A DNA stretch of 64,000 bases from Pseudomonas sp. KUIN-1. Lineage in GTDB: Bacteria; Pseudomonadota; Gammaproteobacteria; Pseudomonadales; Pseudomonadaceae. The position numbers and the translations under genes are program-made. The notes beneath the pieces were generated by a model. The model saw nothing but the letters and a program-made list of their open reading frames with translations. It ran no database searches and was not told the origin of the DNA. Where the stretch lies: positions 682,001 to 746,000 of the forward strand of contig NZ_AP020337.1 in NCBI RefSeq assembly GCF_009176725.1, written 5' to 3'. Positions 1 through 12,269 of the stretch are shown piece after piece. Positions within the stretch are counted from its first letter, which is position 1. Each line of letters opens with the position of its first letter.

Positions 1-2040
<2,040 letters not shown>

Positions 2041-2057
2041 CTTGGGGTATCAGGGCA

Positions 2058-2283
2058 GACGCAGAGCGTCCGGGTCCATACATAGGTTCTGAAGGCCGCT
2101 GAATAGCGGGCTTCTGCCCGGAGGGCGTGGGAGCGAACTTGTTCGCGATCTGCCGGGGACCGGCAGTAAGGCGGACGCAGAGCGTCCAGAACGGCATGTC
2201 GACGCGGAGCGTCGCACGATAGTCGAGATCATCGTTCCTCACGCTCCAGCGTGGGAATGCCGTTCGTGACGCTCCGCGTCACA
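2058..2283. repeat. REP/REPIN cluster in a 500-bp intergenic region
   Basis: This stretch holds short palindromic units. GACGC-AGA-GCGTC hairpins occur near 2058 and 2174, with a variant GACGC-GGA-GCGTC near 2201. An inverted partner unit spans 2231-2283. A second repeat type (gtgggagcgaacttgttcgc) lies near 2128. The 2173-2222 unit and the 2231-2283 unit are roughly reverse complements, which is a REPIN-like doublet. The rest of the gap (2284-2526) shows no gene or clear signal before the ribosome binding site of the next gene. Confidence 0.75.
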
Positions 2284-2539
2284 CCACTCCCGCCGTGCCG
2301 CTCTATCCATCAACGCCACATACCCACGCCGCTCACAATTCTTCACCCCCCACTCATTCCCTCTGCCACACTGTCTGCCTTATTAGCGTGCAACCCTTGC
2401 ACCGCTGGCTTCGGCCGGCACGATTTTGGTGCTGCGCCCGTTCAGGCGGGGAGTTCCAATCTCGTTGGCGCACGACTTTGACCGGATGGCATAAGTCTTG
2501 CGCGGCTCAATTACCGTTCAGGCTCGCAGGAGGCACGCC

Positions 2540-5500
2540 GTGTCGATTCATATTGCCTTGCACCATGTCACGCATTATCGCTACGACCGCGCGGTCGAAC
2601 TGGGTCCGCAGATCGTTCGCCTGCGCCCGGCCGCCCATAGCCGCACACGCGTGCTGTCGTATTCGCTGAAAGTCCTGCCTGAAAACCATTTCATCAACTG
2701 GCAGCAGGACCCTCAGGGTAATTACCTGGCGCGTCTGGTCTTCCCGGAAAAGACCGATGAATTTCGCGTCGAAGTCGATCTGGTCGCCGAGATGGCGGTG
2801 TTCAATCCGTTCGACTTCTTCCTCGAGCCCTACGCCGAGAACATCCCGTTCACTTACGCCAGCGAAGAGCAGCGCGAGCTGGCGCCGTACCTCGAAAAAC
2901 TGCCGCTGACCCCGAGATTTCAGGCGTACCTGGACAGCATCAGTCGCGAGCCGATTCCGGCCATCGACTTTCTGGTCGGCCTCAACCAGCGCCTGAGTCA
3001 GGACGTGGCTTACCTGATCCGCATGGAGCCGGGCGTTCAGACTCCGGAATTCACCCTGGAAAACGCCTCGGGCTCGTGCCGTGACTCCGCGTGGCTGCTG
3101 GTGCAACTGCTGCGTCATCTGGGTATGGCGGCGCGGTTCGTGTCGGGCTACCTCATTCAGCTCAAGGCCGATGTCGAGGCGCTCGATGGGCCGTCGGGTA
3201 CGGATGTCGATTTCACCGACCTGCACGCCTGGTGCGAGGTCTATCTGCCGGGTGCGGGCTGGGTCGGGCTGGATGCCACTTCCGGCCTGTTCGCTGGTGA
3301 AGGGCACATTCCCCTCGCATGCAGCCCTGAACCGTCCTCTGCAGCACCGATCAGCGGTCTGGTCGAGCCCTGCGAAACCGAATTCAGCCATGAAATGTCG
3401 GTCGAGCGTATCTGGGAGGCGCCGCGCGTCACCAAGCCTTACACCGAAGCGCAATGGCAGGACATCCAGGCCCTGGGCCGACAGATCGACGCCGATCTGC
3501 TGCGCGACGATGTGCGTCTGACCATGGGTGGCGAGCCGACCTTCGTGTCCATCGACGATCGCGATGGCGCCGAATGGAACACCGCCGCGCTGGGGCCGCG
3601 CAAGCGTGAGCTGTCCGCCGAGCTGTTCCAGCGCATGCGCGGGCATTACGCGCCGCTGGGCATCGTGCATTTCGGGCAGGGCAAATGGTACCCGGGTGAG
3701 CAGTTGCCGCGCTGGTCGCTGAACTGCTTCTGGCGCAAGGACGGCCAGCCGGTGTGGCGCAATAATGCACTGATCGCCGATGAAACCCGCGACTACGGCG
3801 CTACCGGCGAACTGGCGGGGCGTTTTCTGGCCAGCGTTGCCGAGCGTCTGAAGCTGCCGGCCCGCTTCGTTTTCCCGGCTTACGAAGACAATTTCTACTA
3901 CTTGTGGCGCGAAGGCGCGTTGCCGGTCAACGTCACGGCCGAAGACTCGCGGCTGGGCGATGAGCTGGAGCGTGCGCGCCTGCGCAAGGTCTTTGCCCAG
4001 GGGCTGGACAAGATGATCGGTCAGGTCCTGCCGCTGGCCCGCAACGCGGACGGTGACAGCTGGCAGAGTGGCCGCTGGTACCTGCGTGACGAGCATTGCC
4101 GTCTGGTGCCGGGCGATTCTGCGCTGGGCTATCGATTGCCGCTGGCGTCGCAGCCTTGGGTCAAGGCGGCGGAATACCCGTTCATTCACCCGACCGACCA
4201 TAACCAGGACTTCCCCGCGCTGGCCGACAGCGACTCGTTGACCTCGGCGCTCAAGTCCACAGACACGGACGCCGAGCGCGCGCCGAAGATCGACGAGTCG
4301 GCCGACTGGCTGACCCGCACGGCGTTGTGTGCCGAAGCGCGCGAAGGGCGGCTGTACCTGTTCATGCCGCCGCTGCAAAAGCTTGAGGAATACCTTGAAC
4401 TGGTGGCCGTGATCGAAGCGACGGCAGAAGAACTGCAGTGCCCGATCCTGCTGGAAGGCTACGAGCCGCCAAGCGATCCGCGGCTGTGCAATTTCCGGAT
4501 CACGCCGGACCCTGGCGTGATCGAGGTCAACGTGCAGCCTTCGGCGAGCTGGGACGAGCTGGTCGAGCGCACCGAGTTTCTCTATGAACAGGCGCGCCTC
4601 ACGCGTCTGACCACCGAGAAGTTCATGATCGATGGCCGTCACACCGGCACCGGCGGGGGCAACCATTTCGTCCTGGGCGGCGCGACGCCGGCGGACTCGC
4701 CGTTTCTGCGGCGTCCGGACCTGCTGCGCAGCCTGATCAGCTACTGGCACAACCATCCTTCGCTGTCGTACCTGTTTTCCGGCCTGTTCATCGGCCCGAC
4801 GTCCCAGGCACCGCGCATCGACGAGGCGCGCAACGACTCGCTCTACGAGATGGAAATCGCTTTTGCGCAGATGCCGGCGCCAGGCGAGGAAGTTGCGCCG
4901 TGGGTGGTGGACCGTCTGCTGCGTAACCTGCTGATCGACGTCACCGGCAATACCCACCGTGCCGAGTTCTGCATCGACAAGCTTTACTCGCCCGATGGTG
5001 CAACCGGACGTCTGGGGCTGCTGGAGCTGCGTGCGTTCGAGATGCCGCCGCATGCACGCATGAGCCTGGCGCAGCAGTTGTTGCTGCGCGCCCTGGTGGC
5101 GCGCTTCTGGCGTGAACCCTACGCCCCCGCGAAACTGGCGCGCTGGGGCACGCAACTGCATGACCGCTTCATGCTGCCGCACTTCATCGAGCAGGATTTT
5201 GCCGATGTGGTTGCCGACCTCAACGCGGCAGGCTACCCGGTGCAGGCCGACTGGTTCTCTGCGCACCTGGAATTCCGCTTCCCGAAAGTGGGCGATTACG
5301 CCGTCAACGGTATCGAGCTGGAGCTGCGTCAGGCGCTGGAGCCCTGGCATGTCCTGGGTGAAGAGGGCTCGGCCGGCGGCGCGGTGCGCTACGTCGATTC
5401 ATCGCTGGAGCGTCTGCAAGTGCATATCAGCGGGCTGCCGCCGCAGCGCTACGTGCTGACCTGTAACGGTGTGGCAGTGCCTCTGCAGCCGACCGGGCGG

Positions 5501-5818
5501 GCCGGCGAGTTCGTTGCCGGTGTGCGTTATCGCGCCTGGCAGCCGGCCAACTGCCTGCAACCGACCATCGGCGTGCATGCGCCACTGGTTTTCGATCTGC
5601 TCGACACCTGGATGCACCGCTCGCTGGGTGGCTGCGAGTATCATGTCGCCCATCCGGGCGGCCGTAATTACGAAACCTTGCCGGTCAACGCCAACGAAGC
5701 GGAAAGCCGTCGCCTGTCACGTTTCTTCCGCATCGGCCATACCCCGGGCAAACTGGACGTTCCGTCGCTCAACATTAACGACGAGCTGCCGATGACGCTG
5801 GATATGCGTCTGCATTAA
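2540..5818 (+). CDS. Transglutaminase-like / DUF2126 protein
   Basis: The protein is 1092 aa. I chose the GTG start at 2540 because AGGAGG lies just upstream (2527-2533) and the N-terminus then matches the Bact_transglu_N domain (H-x-T-x-Y-x-Y). A transglutaminase-like core follows with a candidate triad C180 (SGSCRD), H229 (LHAW) and D245 (LDATSG). The remaining ~750 residues form the DUF2126 region. It is first in a three-gene operon with an ATP-grasp/alpha-E protein and a second transglutaminase. This conserved set has been predicted by comparative genomics to act in peptide modification or amide ligation; its biochemical role is unknown. No signal peptide is visible, so it is probably cytoplasmic. 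Confidence 0.88.
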   Translation: MSIHIALHHVTHYRYDRAVELGPQIVRLRPAAHSRTRVLSYSLKVLPENHFINWQQDPQGNYLARLVFPEKTDEFRVEVDLVAEMAVFNPFDFFLEPYAENIPFTYASEEQRELAPYLEKLPLTPRFQAYLDSISREPIPAIDFLVGLNQRLSQDVAYLIRMEPGVQTPEFTLENASGSCRDSAWLLVQLLRHLGMAARFVSGYLIQLKADVEALDGPSGTDVDFTDLHAWCEVYLPGAGWVGLDATSGLFAGEGHIPLACSPEPSSAAPISGLVEPCETEFSHEMSVERIWEAPRVTKPYTEAQWQDIQALGRQIDADLLRDDVRLTMGGEPTFVSIDDRDGAEWNTAALGPRKRELSAELFQRMRGHYAPLGIVHFGQGKWYPGEQLPRWSLNCFWRKDGQPVWRNNALIADETRDYGATGELAGRFLASVAERLKLPARFVFPAYEDNFYYLWREGALPVNVTAEDSRLGDELERARLRKVFAQGLDKMIGQVLPLARNADGDSWQSGRWYLRDEHCRLVPGDSALGYRLPLASQPWVKAAEYPFIHPTDHNQDFPALADSDSLTSALKSTDTDAERAPKIDESADWLTRTALCAEAREGRLYLFMPPLQKLEEYLELVAVIEATAEELQCPILLEGYEPPSDPRLCNFRITPDPGVIEVNVQPSASWDELVERTEFLYEQARLTRLTTEKFMIDGRHTGTGGGNHFVLGGATPADSPFLRRPDLLRSLISYWHNHPSLSYLFSGLFIGPTSQAPRIDEARNDSLYEMEIAFAQMPAPGEEVAPWVVDRLLRNLLIDVTGNTHRAEFCIDKLYSPDGATGRLGLLELRAFEMPPHARMSLAQQLLLRALVARFWREPYAPAKLARWGTQLHDRFMLPHFIEQDFADVVADLNAAGYPVQADWFSAHLEFRFPKVGDYAVNGIELELRQALEPWHVLGEEGSAGGAVRYVDSSLERLQVHISGLPPQRYVLTCNGVAVPLQPTGRAGEFVAGVRYRAWQPANCLQPTIGVHAPLVFDLLDTWMHRSLGGCEYHVAHPGGRNYETLPVNANEAESRRLSRFFRIGHTPGKLDVPSLNINDELPMTLDMRLH

Positions 5819-5907
5819 AAAAACAGTGGCTCTGTGCGTCAGATGCACACGGACGTGACATCTGACTGCACTAATCTGAAGTCCTTACGTTGCCTGCCGA
5901 GCCTTCC

Positions 5908-8403
5908 ATGCCCGACCTGCTTGACCACTACCCGCTGTCCGAGGGTACCTACCACGAAATGCTCGACGCCTACGGAGCCGTTCGCCCGCACTGGCGTCGT
6001 CTGTACGAGCACATGCGGCGCAGCAGTGCAGCGCAACTGATCCAGCGTCAGGCCCTGCTGACCCGGCAGATTCAGGAAAACGGTGTCACCTACAACGTGT
6101 ATGCCGACCCCAAGGGCGCGGATCGCCCGTGGGAGCTGGACCTGTTGCCGCACATCATTGCAGCGGATGAATGGCAGCACGTGGCGGCAGGGATTGCCCA
6201 GCGTGCGCGGCTGCTCAATGCAGTGCTCGCCGACCTTTACGGCCCGCAGACGCTGATCGCCAATGGCCTGTTGCCCGCCGAACTGGTGTTTGGCCACAAC
6301 AACTTTCTCTGGCCGTGCCAAGGCGTGAAGCCTCCGGAAGGCACGTTCCTGCACATGTACGCCGTTGATCTGGCGCGTACCCCGGACGGGCGCTGGTGGG
6401 TGACTGCCGACCGTACCCAGGCGCCTTCGGGTGCCGGTTATGCGCTGGAAAACCGCCAGAGCGTCGCGCGCGCCTTGCCGGAAACCTACCGCGACCTGCA
6501 AGTCCGGCACCTGTCGGGTTTCTTCGATGCGCTGCAGCAGACCCTGGCCCGTCAGGCGCCGACCAGCAACGAAGCCCCCCTGATCGTTCTGCTGACGCCG
6601 GGCCGTTTCAACGAAAGCTACTTCGAACACTTGTACCTGGCGCGGCAACTGGGCTATCCGCTGGTCGAGGGGGGCGATCTGACGGTGCGCGATGCCACGG
6701 TCTACCTGAAGACCCTCAGCGGCTTGCGTCGGGTTCACGCCATCATGCGCCGGCTGGACGATGACTTCTGCGATCCCCTGGAATTGCGTACCGATTCTGC
6801 GCTGGGTGTGCCGGGGCTGCTTGAGGCGGTGCGTCAGGGCAATGTACTGGTCGCTAACGCGTTGGGCAGTGGTGTGCTGGAGTCGCCCGGGCTATTGGGC
6901 TTTTTGCCGAAAATCAGCCAGTACCTGTTCGGCGAGGATCTGATCCTGCCCTCGGTGGCGACCTGGTGGTGCGGAGAGCCGCCGGTGCTGGCTCAGGCGC
7001 TGGAAAAACTGCCGGATCTGTTGATCAAACCGGCGTTCCCCTCGCAGCACTTCGCGCCGGTGTTCGGCCGTGATCTGAATGAGGAGCAACGCCTCGCACT
7101 TGCCCAGCGCATGCAGTCGCGGCCCTATGCCTATGTCGCTCAGGAACTGGCGCAGTTGTCCCATGCTCCGGTGCTGCAGGCCGATGGCACCGGTTTGCAG
7201 CCGCGCGCCATCGGCATGCGTGTGTATGCCGTGGCCAGCCTCGACGGCTATCGCGTGCTGCCGGGCGGCCTGACCCGAGTGGCCGCCGAAGCCGATGCCG
7301 ACGTGGTTTCGATGCAGCGTGGCGGGGCGAGCAAGGACACCTGGGTGCTGGGCGAGCGCTCGCACCTCGGCGAGCCGTGGAAAGGCCAGCGTAAGCTGGG
7401 TGTCTACGACCTGATCCGTCGCGATCCTTATCTGCCGTCACGGGTGGTGGAAAACCTGTTCTGGTTCGGCCGTTACTGCGAGCGCTGCGACGACAGTGCG
7501 CGCCTGCTGCGCATCATGCTGACGCGCTACGTCGACGATGATGACCCTCTCGCGCTGCAAGCTGCCGTCGCGCTGGCCGAGAGTCTGGGCATGCTGCCCG
7601 AGGCGCAGGAGGGCGAAGAACTGAAGGATCGCCTGCTTGTCGCGCTGCTGGGGGACGAGTGGCCGTTCAGCCTGCGCGCCAATTTGCAGCGTCTGCAATG
7701 GGCGGCCTCGCAAGTGCGTGGCAAGTTATCCAAGGAAAACTGGCAGGCGCTGGTCGAGTTGCAGCGCGAGGCCTTGAGCCTGGAAAGCGAAGAGCCGGAT
7801 TTCGGCGAACTGCTGGATTTTCTCAACCGTCTGGTGATGTCGCTGGCGGCCCTGTCCGGCTTCGCCATGGATGACATGACCCGCGACGAGGGCTGGAGCT
7901 TCCTGATGATCGGGCGACGGATCGAGCGCCTGAAGTTTCTCAGCACCAGTCTCTCGGCGTTTTTGCGCGGGCTGGTGGTTTTCGAGCGGGCCGGTCTGGA
8001 GTGGTTGCTGGAGCTGGGCAACAGCAGCATCACCTATCGCTCGCGCTACATGGCGGTGCCGCATCTGATTCCGGTACTGGACCTGTTGCTGCTCGACGAG
8101 CAGAACCCGCATGCGGTGCTGTTTCAGCTCAAGCTGGTGCAGCGCTCGTTGCGCCGCCTGAACGACGAGTTCGATGCGCCACGCGACAGTAGCCTGGCGG
8201 TGCTGGCCCAGCGTCTTGCCGCGTTCGACCTGGGCAGCCTGGAGAATCCCTTGTTTGGCCAGAGCAGTATCGATGCCGTGCTCGACGGGCTGGCGGACTT
8301 GCTGCAAAGCATTGGCGACAGCAGTGGCCTGGCATCCGATCGCCTGGCGTTGCGCCACTTTGCCCACGTCGATGATGTCAGCCAACGCACGGTGTCTGTC
8401 TGA
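5908..8403 (+). CDS. Circularly permuted ATP-grasp / alpha-E domain fusion
   Basis: The protein is 831 aa if started at ATG 5908. An in-frame TTG at 5890 would add six residues, and ribosome binding sites are weak for both, so the start is uncertain. The N-terminal ~480 residues match the circularly permuted ATP-grasp type 2 family (for example GHNNFLWPCQG and DRTQAPSGAGYALENR). The C-terminal ~330 residues are the helical alpha-E domain. The domains are often separate genes elsewhere and are fused here. ATP-grasp folds catalyse ATP-dependent carboxylate-amine ligation. With the flanking transglutaminase folds this suggests a ligase/peptidase system acting on an unidentified peptide; that role is inference. 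Confidence 0.87.
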   Translation: MPDLLDHYPLSEGTYHEMLDAYGAVRPHWRRLYEHMRRSSAAQLIQRQALLTRQIQENGVTYNVYADPKGADRPWELDLLPHIIAADEWQHVAAGIAQRARLLNAVLADLYGPQTLIANGLLPAELVFGHNNFLWPCQGVKPPEGTFLHMYAVDLARTPDGRWWVTADRTQAPSGAGYALENRQSVARALPETYRDLQVRHLSGFFDALQQTLARQAPTSNEAPLIVLLTPGRFNESYFEHLYLARQLGYPLVEGGDLTVRDATVYLKTLSGLRRVHAIMRRLDDDFCDPLELRTDSALGVPGLLEAVRQGNVLVANALGSGVLESPGLLGFLPKISQYLFGEDLILPSVATWWCGEPPVLAQALEKLPDLLIKPAFPSQHFAPVFGRDLNEEQRLALAQRMQSRPYAYVAQELAQLSHAPVLQADGTGLQPRAIGMRVYAVASLDGYRVLPGGLTRVAAEADADVVSMQRGGASKDTWVLGERSHLGEPWKGQRKLGVYDLIRRDPYLPSRVVENLFWFGRYCERCDDSARLLRIMLTRYVDDDDPLALQAAVALAESLGMLPEAQEGEELKDRLLVALLGDEWPFSLRANLQRLQWAASQVRGKLSKENWQALVELQREALSLESEEPDFGELLDFLNRLVMSLAALSGFAMDDMTRDEGWSFLMIGRRIERLKFLSTSLSAFLRGLVVFERAGLEWLLELGNSSITYRSRYMAVPHLIPVLDLLLLDEQNPHAVLFQLKLVQRSLRRLNDEFDAPRDSSLAVLAQRLAAFDLGSLENPLFGQSSIDAVLDGLADLLQSIGDSSGLASDRLALRHFAHVDDVSQRTVSV

Positions 8404-9296
8404 TGAGCGCTTTCTACCAGATTTTCCATGACACGCATTACAAGTACGACAGCCCGGTCTCGCTGGCCCAGCAACTGGCGCACCTGTGGCCGCGCAGCAG
8501 TCCCTGGCAGCGTTGCACCGAGCAGGCGCTGGAGATTCTTCCGGAGCCCACCACGCGTCGTGATGAGCTGGATGTGTTCGGCAACCCGCTGACCCGTCTG
8601 GCCTTCGAGCGTCCGCACGATGAGTTGCAGGTCAATGCGCGGTTGCGTATCGAGGTCATGGAGAAGCCGTTTCTGGATTTCAATCTGTCGCCGGAATGGG
8701 AAGTGACCCGCAGTGCGCTGACGTACAGCGCCAAGCCGATGACCGAGGACATTCTGGAGGCCTGCCGCTATCGCTTCGAATCCCCCTACGTTCACCTGAA
8801 GCGCTCGTTCGTCGAGTTCTCGCAGGTCTGTTTCCCGCCGGGCCGCCCGTTATTGCTGTGCGTACAGGCGTTGATGGAAAAGATTTTCGAGGAGTTCACC
8901 TTCGATGAAGAAGCCACTCAGGTCGCCACGCCGCTGGTGGAAGTGCTGGAGCGGCGGCGCGGCGTGTGTCAGGACTTCGCCCATTTGATGCTGGCGTGTC
9001 TGCGCTCCCGTGGCCTGGCGGCGCGCTATGTGAGCGGCTATCTGCTCACCCAGCCGCCACCGGGGCAGCCGCGGCTGATCGGTGCCGATGCCTCGCACGC
9101 CTGGGTCTCGGTATTCTGTCCGGCCTCGGGCTGGGTCGACTTCGACCCCACCAACAACGTGCAGCCTGCGCTGGAGCACATCAGCCTGGCCTGGGGACGC
9201 GATTTCTCCGATGTCTCACCGTTGCGTGGCGTGATTCTGGGCGGCGGCACGCATGATCCGGAGGTGCGGGTCACGGTGATGCCGGTCAGCGGCTAA
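8403..9296 (+). CDS. Transglutaminase family protein (cysteine peptidase-like)
   Basis: The protein is 297 aa. Its ATG overlaps the previous stop by one base (TGATG), so it is translationally coupled. An N-terminal Bact_transglu_N domain (HDTHYKYDSPV) is followed by a transglutaminase core with C189 (GVCQDFAH), H232 (ASHAW) and D248 (FDPTNN) as the candidate triad. It is a smaller relative of the N-terminal half of the first gene in this operon. It may act as an amidase or transglutaminase in the same peptide-modifying pathway. No signal peptide is seen. Confidence 0.88.
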   Translation: MSAFYQIFHDTHYKYDSPVSLAQQLAHLWPRSSPWQRCTEQALEILPEPTTRRDELDVFGNPLTRLAFERPHDELQVNARLRIEVMEKPFLDFNLSPEWEVTRSALTYSAKPMTEDILEACRYRFESPYVHLKRSFVEFSQVCFPPGRPLLLCVQALMEKIFEEFTFDEEATQVATPLVEVLERRRGVCQDFAHLMLACLRSRGLAARYVSGYLLTQPPPGQPRLIGADASHAWVSVFCPASGWVDFDPTNNVQPALEHISLAWGRDFSDVSPLRGVILGGGTHDPEVRVTVMPVSG

Positions 9297-9326
9297 TTAC
9301 CGGGTCCCGTGAATCGTTCTTCAAAA

Positions 9327-9348
9327 GGACGCTCTGTCACGAGCGTCC
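9327..9348. repeat. 8-bp perfect inverted repeat after the transglutaminase operon
   Basis: GGACGCTC and GAGCGTCC flank a 6-base loop, 31 bp after the stop of the previous gene. It is not followed by a T run. The sequence resembles half of the REP units elsewhere in the window, so it may be a degenerate REP that also acts as a weak transcription end. Confidence 0.5.
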
Positions 9349-9448
9349 GAGAGACGATTTGACGCACGTCCTTGGAACCCCGGCGCTGATCGGGCACTCT
9401 CTTCTTACATCAGTTTTACGTTAATCAAGTCCTGCCCTGGAGATTCAA

Positions 9449-9895
9449 ATGATTCGCAAGCTTGTAGCGATTTCGCTGTTGTCATTGGCCAGTGGTCAAT
9501 TGCTGGCTGCCGAGTGCTCGGTCACAGTCGATTCGACCGATCAAATGATGTACGACACCAAAGCCATTGAGATCGACAAGAGCTGCAAGGAATTCACCGT
9601 CAACCTGACTCACTCCGGCAGCCTGCCGAAGAATGTCATGGGCCATAACTGGGTGCTGGGCAAAAAAGCCGACACCCAGGCAGTCGTCACTGACGGCATG
9701 GCCGCGGGCATCGACAAGGACTATTTGAAGCCGGACGACAGCCGCGTCATCGCCCACACCAAAGTCATCGGCGCTGGCGAAAAGGACTCGGTGACGTTTG
9801 ACGTGTCGAAGCTCGACGCTGCCCAGGAATACCAGTTCTTCTGCACCTTCCCCGGGCACATCAGCATGATGAAAGGCGCTGTGACGCTGAAGTAA
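9449..9895 (+). CDS. azu: Azurin, blue copper protein
   Basis: The protein is 148 aa: a Sec signal peptide of about 20 residues (cleavage near LLA-AEC) and a 128-residue mature protein, the usual azurin size. Type 1 copper ligands are visible: His in MGHNW, and Cys, His and Met in [18 protein letters not shown] is the family signature. The ATG follows a GGAG ribosome binding site. Azurin is a periplasmic electron carrier linked to denitrification or oxidative-stress responses in pseudomonads. I could not find a convincing ANR/FNR box upstream. It is flanked by repeats and appears to be a single-gene unit. Confidence 0.96.
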   Translation: MIRKLVAISLLSLASGQLLAAECSVTVDSTDQMMYDTKAIEIDKSCKEFTVNLTHSGSLPKNVMGHNWVLGKKADTQAVVTDGMAAGIDKDYLKPDDSRVIAHTKVIGAGEKDSVTFDVSKLDAAQEYQFFCTFPGHISMMKGAVTLK

Positions 9896-9922
9896 CGGCA
9901 GGTCTCCGGAGCGTCTGAGAGT

Positions 9923-10054
9923 ATCGTTCCTCACGCTCCGCGTGGGAATGCCGTTCGTGACGCTCTGCGTCACAGATCTGAGCCGCTGCGCACATTCAGG
10001 ATCGGACGCGGAGCGTCCAGAACTGCATGCCGACGCAGAGCGTCGGCACGATAG
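9923..10054. repeat. REPIN-like doublet between azurin and nadE
   Basis: One unit at 9923-9974 reads atcgttcctcacgctcc followed by gacgctctgcgtcaca. The second, at about 10004-10054, carries GGACGC-GGA-GCGTCC and CGACGC-AGA-GCGTCG and is roughly the reverse complement of the first. The same two units occur in the opposite order at 2173-2283. This fills the gap between the convergent azurin and nadE genes. Confidence 0.75.
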
Positions 10055-10092
10055 CCAGCAATGAGCGTCACAAATCCGTGCCGCGCACTCAC

Positions 10093-10920
10093 TCACGGCG
10101 CGTAAGGCAGCTCGCGCTTGTGCTGGGTCTTGGCGTAGGTTTCGCAAATGATCCGGAACGCTTCCTCGCGTACCGGCTCGCCGTGCAGGAAGGCGTCGAT
10201 CTCGGCGTAGGTCACGCCGTGCGAAGCTTCGTCCGGTTTGCCGGGTGACAGGTCTTCCAGGTCCGCAGTCGGCACTTTCTCGACCAGTGATTCAGGTGCG
10301 CCGAAATGGCGGGCGATGGCGCGTACCTGGTTTTTCACCAGGCCGCTCAACGGTGCCAGGTCGCATGCGCCGTCGCCGAACTTGGTGAAGAAGCCCATCA
10401 CCGCTTCGGCCGCGTGATCGGTGCCGATCACAAGGCCATGGTAAGCGCCGGCGACGGTGTACTGCGCGACCATGCGCATGCGCGCCTTGGTGTTGCCGAG
10501 CACGAAATCCACCGAGGTCGCTGGAAGCCCGTCGAAGGCCTTCACCTCGGCTGCCAGGGCCTTGACGCTGCTGCCGATGTTGATGGTATGGCGCTCGTCC
10601 GGCTCGATGAAGTCGACAGAGGCCTGGGCTTCGTGCTCATCGGCCTGCACCACATAAGGCAGGCGCACAGCGATGAAGCGGTAGGCGTTGTCACCCGTGC
10701 TTTCACGCAGTTCCTTGACCGCGCGTTGGGCGAGCAGGCCGGCCGTCAGCGAGTCGACCCCGCCGCTGATGCCGAGCACCAGGGTCTTGAGCCGTGCGTT
10801 CTGCAGGCACTCCTTGATGAAGTTGACGCGGCGGGCGACCTCGGCCTGCAGCGCGTTCTGGTCCGCGAAAGGTGGCTGGACCTTGAGCTGTTCAGCAATC
10901 TGGCGCTGTACGGCGTGCAT
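10093..10920 (-). CDS. nadE: NAD synthetase (ammonia-dependent)
   Basis: The protein is 275 aa, the size of the ammonia-dependent NadE without a glutaminase domain. The PP-loop SGGVDS sits near residue 51 and binds ATP. It adenylates nicotinate adenine dinucleotide and amidates it to NAD. It lies 26 bp downstream of pncB on the same strand, so the two consecutive salvage steps are probably co-transcribed. Its 3' end faces azurin across a REPIN. Confidence 0.96.
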   Translation of the reverse strand: MHAVQRQIAEQLKVQPPFADQNALQAEVARRVNFIKECLQNARLKTLVLGISGGVDSLTAGLLAQRAVKELRESTGDNAYRFIAVRLPYVVQADEHEAQASVDFIEPDERHTINIGSSVKALAAEVKAFDGLPATSVDFVLGNTKARMRMVAQYTVAGAYHGLVIGTDHAAEAVMGFFTKFGDGACDLAPLSGLVKNQVRAIARHFGAPESLVEKVPTADLEDLSPGKPDEASHGVTYAEIDAFLHGEPVREEAFRIICETYAKTQHKRELPYAP

Positions 10921-10946
10921 GATTCACTCCTCGTAGATAGGACAAT

Positions 10947-12170
10947 TCAAGCGGGTTTTTCCGGGCTCGGCAAATCCGGCACCTTGAACACATGCCGCAG
11001 GTAAGCGACAAAGTTCGGGTCCTTGCACTGCGTCTTGCCGGGCTCATCAGAGATCTTCGCCACGGCCTGACCGGCGCACGCCGTCATTTTCAATACCATG
11101 TTCATCGGCGCAATGCCGGGGATGTCGGCCGTCAGGTTGGTGCCGATCCCGAAGCTGACATTGATGCGTCCGCGCAACGCGCGAAAGATATCGAGCGCCT
11201 TGGGCAGGTTCAGCCCATCGGAAAACACCAGGGTCTTGCTCATCGGGTCGATACCGAGCTTCTGGTAATGCGAGATGCATTTTTCGGCCCACTTCACCGG
11301 GTCGCCCGAATCATGGCGCAAACCGTCGAACAGCTTGGCGAAGTACAGATCGAAGTCGTTCAGGAAGGCATCGGTGGTGATGCAGTCGGTCAGCGCGATC
11401 CCCAGCAGGCCGCGATATTCACGGACCCAGCAATCGAGCGCGGCAATCTGACTGTCGATCAGACGCGGTCCCAGCTGCTGATGGGCCATGATCCATTCGT
11501 GGGCCATGGTGCCCAAGGGCTTGAGGTCAAGCTGGCGGGCCAGATGCACATTGCTGGTGCCGACGAACTGGCCTGGAAAGTCGTTTTTCAGGACGCCGAG
11601 CATTTCTTCCTGCACGCGGTAGGAGAACCGCCGGCGCGTGCCGAAGTCCGCCACTTTCAGCTCGGCCAGTTCATCCGTCGTGGCATGCGTGGTCAGCCAT
11701 TCGAACTTGTCATACAGACGATCCCGCGCCTGGCTGAGCAGGGTGTCCGGGTAGCGATGCCGGTTGCGCACTTCGCTGACGATGGCCAGCAGCGGCACTT
11801 CGAACAGGATGACGTGCAGCCACGGCCCGTGCAGGCGAATGCACAGTTCGTCATTCTCGATGGTGGTTTTCACGTAGCGGGTATTGAAGCGGAACAGCCC
11901 GAGAAAGCGCAGAAAATCCGGTTTGATGAAGGTGATGCGTTCCAGAAAAGCCAGGTGTTCGGGGCTTAGCGACAGCTCGCACAACAGCTCGATCTGGTGC
12001 TTGATTTCATCCAGATAGGGGCGAAGGTCCTCCCCGTTGCGGCAACGGAATTCCCACTCGACGTCCACGTTCGGGTAGTTGTGCAGGACGGCCTGCATCA
12101 TGGTCAGCTTGTAGAAATCGGTATCGAGCAGGCTTTGCACGATGCGATTGGAAAAGGCGCTCTCGCTCAT
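10947..12170 (-). CDS. pncB: Nicotinate phosphoribosyltransferase
   Basis: The protein is 407 aa, typical for bacterial PncB. The N-terminus [19 protein letters not shown] is diagnostic of the family, with further conserved blocks VEWEFRCRN and [10 protein letters not shown]. It converts nicotinate and PRPP to nicotinate mononucleotide in the Preiss-Handler NAD salvage pathway. It is followed by nadE in an apparent two-gene operon. A LysR gene lies 99 bp upstream on the same strand; nothing here shows whether it regulates pncB. Confidence 0.96.
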
Positions 12171-12269
12171 TGAATCAGGCTCTCCAGAGCAGCCGGATAA
12201 AGTGGGGCGCGTGACTTCCTGTCTGTCACCATGGAAGGCTCACGGCCGGATGGGTGTGCATTGTCGCCC

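Noticed and set aside
2507..5350. A very long minus-strand frame opposite the DUF2126 gene
   Set aside because: It is an antisense shadow created by high GC and codon bias; the plus-strand gene has a clear start, motifs and operon context.
9361..9448. Possible ANR/FNR box upstream of azurin
   Set aside because: Only a half-site (ATCAA) is present; the TTGAT half is missing.
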